Assembly (NCBI RefSeq): GCF_014596085.1
Contig: NZ_JACCJY010000003.1
Span: 248,001-312,000, forward strand
Reading direction: 5' to 3'
Length of the DNA stretch: 64,000 nt
From: Azospirillum tabaci
Lineage (GTDB): Bacteria; Pseudomonadota; Alphaproteobacteria; Azospirillales; Azospirillaceae
Each line of letters opens with the position of its first letter. Positions within the stretch are counted from its first letter, which is position 1. A program made the translations under genes and the position numbers. Shown one piece after another: positions 61,134-64,000 of the stretch. The notes beneath the pieces were generated by a model. It did not search any database. It was given only the letters and a program-made list of their open reading frames with translations, and was not told the DNA's origin.

Positions 61134-62081
61134 TTATCCAACCGAGTCCCGTCCATGCGGCGCGTCGAGGTCCAGCGCCGGCCCCTTCGGTACGACGCCG
61201 GTCGGGTTGATCATGGTGTGGCTGGCGTAGTAGTGCCGCTTGATGTGGTGGAAATCGACCGTCTCCGCCACGCCGGGCACCTGATAGAGGTCGCGCAGAT
61301 AGCCGGACAGGTTCGGATAGTCGGCAATGCGGCGCAGGTTGCACTTGAAGTGGCCCACATAGACGGCGTCGAACCGCACCAGCGTGGTGAACAGGCGCCA
61401 GTCGGCCTCGGTCTGCCGGTTCCCCAGCAGGTAGCGCCGCCCGGCCAGCCGCTCGTCCAGTTCGTCGAGCGCCGCGAAGAGGGCGTCGAACGCCTGCTCG
61501 TACTTCTCCTGGCTGGTCGCGAAACCGGCCTTGTAGACGCCGTTGTTCACGCGGTCGTAGACGAAGGCGTTGAGCCGGTCGATCTCCTCCGCCAGTTCCG
61601 CCGGGTAGAAATCCAGCGAGGCGTCGCCGAAGGCGTCGAATTCCCGGTTCAGCATGCGGACGATCTCCGCGGACTCGTTGCTGACGATGGTCCCGGTCGT
61701 CTTGTCCCACAGCACCGGGACGGTCACGCGCCCCGAGTAGGTGGGATCGGCCTTGGTGTAGACCTCGTGCAGACGGGTGGAGCCGGTGATCGGATCGGGT
61801 TCGGGGAAGGTCCAGCCCTCCTCCCGCATCAGGGGATCGACCACGGTGACGCCGATGGCGTCCTCCAGCCCCTTCAGCTTGCGCAGGATCAGTGTGCGGT
61901 GTGCCCAGGGGCAGGCCAGCGACACGAACAGGTGATAGCGCCCGGCCTCCGGCTGGAACGGGGTCGAGCCGTCCGCCCGCACCCAGTTGCGGAACTGGGT
62001 TTCCGGACGGACGAAGGCGCCGCCGCTGTTCTTGGTGTCGTACCACTGGTCGTGCCAGCGGCCGTCGATCAACAGGCCCAT
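61134..62081 (-). CDS. glutathionyl-hydroquinone reductase (Xi-class GST)
   Basis: A 315-residue enzyme that reduces glutathionyl-hydroquinones with glutathione. The active-site cysteine is C57 in VSLACPWAHRTLILRKLKG, and the C-terminal GST helical domain has NNGVYKAGFATSQEKYEQ, RYLLGNRQTEADWRLFTTLV and HIKRHYYASHTMINPTGVVP, all hallmarks of the YqjG/PcpF family. It lies 67 bases downstream of wrbA on the same strand, with a hairpin between. Confidence 0.95.
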   Translation of the reverse strand: MGLLIDGRWHDQWYDTKNSGGAFVRPETQFRNWVRADGSTPFQPEAGRYHLFVSLACPWAHRTLILRKLKGLEDAIGVTVVDPLMREEGWTFPEPDPITGSTRLHEVYTKADPTYSGRVTVPVLWDKTTGTIVSNESAEIVRMLNREFDAFGDASLDFYPAELAEEIDRLNAFVYDRVNNGVYKAGFATSQEKYEQAFDALFAALDELDERLAGRRYLLGNRQTEADWRLFTTLVRFDAVYVGHFKCNLRRIADYPNLSGYLRDLYQVPGVAETVDFHHIKRHYYASHTMINPTGVVPKGPALDLDAPHGRDSVG

Positions 62082-62110
62082 GCCCTGAACTCCCCTCTAT
62101 CCGGTGCCAC

Positions 62111-62135
62111 CTCTCCCGCCCGGACGGCGGGAGAG
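62111..62135. terminator. hairpin between wrbA and the hydroquinone reductase gene
   Basis: CTCTCCCGCC and GGCGGGAGAG form a perfect 10-bp stem with a 5-base loop. No T-run follows on the minus strand. It may weaken read-through from wrbA or protect the mRNA. Confidence 0.5.
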
Positions 62136-62148
62136 GGACGCCCCGCCT

Positions 62149-62751
62149 TTAACCGTGCAGCTTCTTGGTGATCTCCGCGACATGCCGGCCCTGGTAACGG
62201 GCACCGTCCAGTTCGACCGCGCTCGGCTGGCGGGAGCCGTCGCCGCCCGCGATGGTGCTGGCGCCGTAGGGGCTGTTGCCCATCACCTCGTCCACGCCCA
62301 TCTGGCCTTGGAAGCTGTAGGGCAGGCCGACGATCACCATGCCGAGGTGCAAAAGCACGGTGTGGGTGGTGAGGATCGTGCTCTCCTGCCCGCCATGCTG
62401 GGTGGCGGAGGAGGAGAAGGCGGCGCCCACCTTGCCGACCAGCGCGCCCTTCGCCCACAGACCGCCCGTCTGGTCGAGGAAATTCTTCATCTGGCCCGGC
62501 ATGTTGCCGTAGCGCGTCGGAACGCCCAGGATGATGGCGTCGTAGTTGGCAAGCTCGTTCGGGTCGGCGATGGGAATGTTCGGCTCTTCCTTGAAGTGCG
62601 CCTTCTGCCGCACCTCTTCGGGGACCAGCTCCGGCACGCGCTTCACCGTCACCTCGGTTCCCGGAACCGAGCGGGCGCCCTCGGCCATCGCCTGCGCCAT
62701 GGTGGAGATGTGGCCGTAGCTGCTGTAGTAGAGCACCAGAACCTTCGCCAT
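62149..62751 (-). CDS. wrbA: NAD(P)H:quinone oxidoreductase WrbA
   Basis: A 200-residue flavodoxin-like protein. FMN-phosphate loop [54 protein letters not shown] and the C-terminal [19 protein letters not shown] are the WrbA signatures. It reduces quinones by two electrons and avoids semiquinone radicals. The start at 62751 is the family start. It is divergent from the LysR gene across 127 bases with a LysR-type palindrome, and upstream of a hydroquinone reductase, forming a quinone-detoxification module. Confidence 0.95.
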   Translation of the reverse strand: MAKVLVLYYSSYGHISTMAQAMAEGARSVPGTEVTVKRVPELVPEEVRQKAHFKEEPNIPIADPNELANYDAIILGVPTRYGNMPGQMKNFLDQTGGLWAKGALVGKVGAAFSSSATQHGGQESTILTTHTVLLHLGMVIVGLPYSFQGQMGVDEVMGNSPYGASTIAGGDGSRQPSAVELDGARYQGRHVAEITKKLHG

Positions 62752-62851
62752 GTCTCGTCTCCCCTCTGTCGTTGCGGCCGCGCTGGAGGCTGCGGCGTCC
62801 CAAAGAGATAGCGCGTTGCCGCGCTCCAGCAAATCCAGGGCGCTGGAACTT

Positions 62852-62876
62852 CATTGTTCCCGGGTGTAGAACAATG
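62852..62876. promoter_or_regulatory. LysR-type palindrome (T-N11-A) in the wrbA/lysR divergent gap
   Basis: CATTGTTC and GAACAATG form a perfect 8-bp inverted repeat with a 9-base spacer; T58-N11-A70 (numbered 62858 and 62870) fits the LysR consensus. A second overlapping repeat GGAAC-N6-GTTCC occurs at 62845-62860. It ends two bases before the lysR start codon, a position suited to autorepression. Confidence 0.65.
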
Positions 62877-62878
62877 GC

Positions 62879-63817
62879 ATGGATCGCCTCGACGACATGA
62901 TGGCCTTTATCAAGGTCGTGGACACCAAGAGCTTCACCACCGCGGCGGAGCGCCTGAACCTGTCCAAGTCCGTGGTTTCCCGCCGCATCGCGGAGCTGGA
63001 GAACCGGCTGGGGGCGCGGCTGCTGAACCGCACCACCCGCAAGCTCAGCCTGACCGAGGTCGGGCAGGCCTATTACGAGCGCTGCACCCGCATCATCGCC
63101 GACCTGGAGGAGGCGGAGCAGGCCGTCGCCGACCTTCACGCGGCGCCGCGCGGACGGTTGAAGGTCAACGCGCCGGTGTCCTTCGGGCTGCTGCATCTGG
63201 CCAAGGCGGTGGCCGAGTTCCTGGAGCGCTACCCGTCCATCGAGATCGAGATGGACCTGAACGACCGCTACGTGGACCTGATCGACGAGGGCTACGATCT
63301 GGCGGTGCGCATCGGGCGGCTGCGCGACAGCTCGCTGATCGCCAAGCGTCTGGCGCCCAACCGGCAGGTCGTCTGCGCCAGCCCGGCCTATCTGGAGAAG
63401 CACGGGATACCTCAGACGCCGGATGAGCTGTCCAACCACAACTGCTTGATCTACACCAACATCCCGACCGCCGAGCAGTGGCAGTTCCGCGTCGGTGACG
63501 CCATGCGGTCGGTCCGCGTGTCGGGGTCGCTGCGCACCAACAACGGCGACCTGCTGCGCGAGTCCGCCATCGCCGGCGTCGGCATCATCGTTCTGCCCAC
63601 CTTCCTGTGCGGCGAAGCCCTGTCCAACGGGCAGCTCCAGTGCCTGCTGCTGGACTATTACATGGCGGAATCGAACGTCTTCGCGGTCTACCCGCAGAAC
63701 CGGCACCTGTCCCCGAAGGTCCGCGTCTTCGTCGATTTCCTGGCCGAACGCTTCGGCCCGCGTCCCTATTGGGACTGCGCCCTGCTCAGCCTGCAGCCCT
63801 TCCGGGCGGAGGCGTGA
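62879..63817 (+). CDS. LysR family transcriptional regulator
   Basis: A 312-residue regulator. The winged-helix N-terminus (MDRLDDMMAFIKVVDTKSFT, AAERLNLSKSVVSRRIAELE, LGARLLNRTTRKLSLTEVG) is typical, followed by a two-lobed inducer-binding domain (APVSFGLLHLAKAVAEFLER; VVCASPAYLEKHGIPQTPDE). Divergent arrangement with wrbA and the overlapping palindrome suggest it controls wrbA and the hydroquinone reductase gene in response to a quinone or aromatic compound. Converges with the partial gene at the window end. Confidence 0.93.
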   Translation: MDRLDDMMAFIKVVDTKSFTTAAERLNLSKSVVSRRIAELENRLGARLLNRTTRKLSLTEVGQAYYERCTRIIADLEEAEQAVADLHAAPRGRLKVNAPVSFGLLHLAKAVAEFLERYPSIEIEMDLNDRYVDLIDEGYDLAVRIGRLRDSSLIAKRLAPNRQVVCASPAYLEKHGIPQTPDELSNHNCLIYTNIPTAEQWQFRVGDAMRSVRVSGSLRTNNGDLLRESAIAGVGIIVLPTFLCGEALSNGQLQCLLLDYYMAESNVFAVYPQNRHLSPKVRVFVDFLAERFGPRPYWDCALLSLQPFRAEA

Positions 63818-63847
63818 CGGACGCCCCATCCCGAAAAGCCGTTTTCG

Positions 63848-64000
63848 TCAGGCCACCGGCTTCTCCACTATAAAGAGAAGACCCGGCACGCCCACGCCCT
63901 TCTCCCGGCGGGGGGAGCAGGGCTCCATCAGAAGCACCGTCAGGCCCGCCGCCGCCGCCGTCTCGCGCAGATAGGCTTCGCTGTGGGCGTAGCGCCGCGA
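63848..64000 (-). CDS. C-terminus of a SAM-dependent methyltransferase-like protein (cut by window edge)
   Basis: Only the last 50 codons and the stop are inside the window. The residues SRRYAHSEAYLRETAAAAGL followed by VLLMEPCSPRREKGVGVPGL and a final LFIVEKPVA strand resemble the end of class I methyltransferases of the kind often joined to TPR domains in Rhodospirillales. The YAHSEAYLR motif is the main support. Catalytic motifs are outside the window. Confidence 0.5.
   Translation of the reverse strand, partial: SRRYAHSEAYLRETAAAAGLTVLLMEPCSPRREKGVGVPGLLFIVEKPVA

Noticed and set aside
62069..63829. 586-codon minus-strand frame antisense to lysR that runs into wrbA in another frame
   Set aside because: No domain; both genes are well supported in other frames.

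Overview
The window looks like the chromosome of a high-GC alphaproteobacterium of the Rhodospirillales, most likely Azospirillum or a close relative. This is inferred from the gene order pdxJ-acpS-lepB-rnc-era, the LdtR-type MarR regulator, the two-gene ycjX-ycjF unit, the omega subunit beside a bifunctional (p)ppGpp enzyme, and the uniform GC-rich codon use. I see no phage, transposase, CRISPR array, rRNA or tRNA gene. Coding density is high, and only one gene-free gap exceeds 300 bases (58366-58690).

Layout. 1-7.3 kb: lptD (LPS export to the outer membrane), a coiled-coil membrane protein, and on the other strand a tight operon ydbH-ynbE-ydbL (AsmA-like envelope lipid bridge) that runs into a SPINDLY/OGT-type glycosyltransferase. 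7.5-14 kb: periplasmic cyclophilin, a large Ser/Thr kinase with a zinc ribbon, an aldose epimerase, an LprI-like protein and an unrecognised 308-residue protein. 14-21 kb: a three-gene plus-strand cluster of transglutaminase-DUF2126, a circularly permuted ATP-grasp fused to an alpha-E domain, and a second transglutaminase. It encodes a predicted but uncharacterised peptide-ligation system and is the most interesting locus here. 21-26 kb: an RND efflux pump with a strong palindromic operator but no adjacent regulator, then a collapsed cytosine-deaminase remnant. 26-31.4 kb: CpdA-like phosphodiesterase, GT2 glycosyltransferase, a ClpP paralogue, a YjfB/FlaG-like pair of motility-related proteins and a TPR protein.

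31.4-41 kb: a long minus-strand housekeeping block, ycjF-ycjX, era-rnc-lepB-acpS-pdxJ (mostly overlapping genes), a HIT protein, the (p)ppGpp synthetase/hydrolase and rpoZ. 41-46 kb: a NYN-domain protein, a phytase-like esterase lipoprotein, a HisKA_2 histidine kinase, a NifX-like protein with a His-rich tail, an LdtR-like regulator and a DUF2076 protein. 46-58.4 kb: a stress and envelope region with a second-type Lon, Hsp20, DUF2934 protein, tandem universal stress protein, GDSL-esterase autotransporter, cytochrome b561, a SpoIIE-type phosphatase with altered catalytic residues, an M48 protease, and a CbpA-CbpM pair. 58.7-64 kb: a thioredoxin-reductase-like flavoprotein, an HPt/receiver pair, a small unknown protein, a quinone-reduction module (glutathionyl-hydroquinone reductase, WrbA and a divergent LysR regulator with a clear T-N11-A palindrome), and the 3' end of a methyltransferase-like gene cut by the window edge.

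All family names come from reading the proteins by eye. Start codons were moved where a Shine-Dalgarno, signal peptide or overlap argued for it, and this is stated in each entry.
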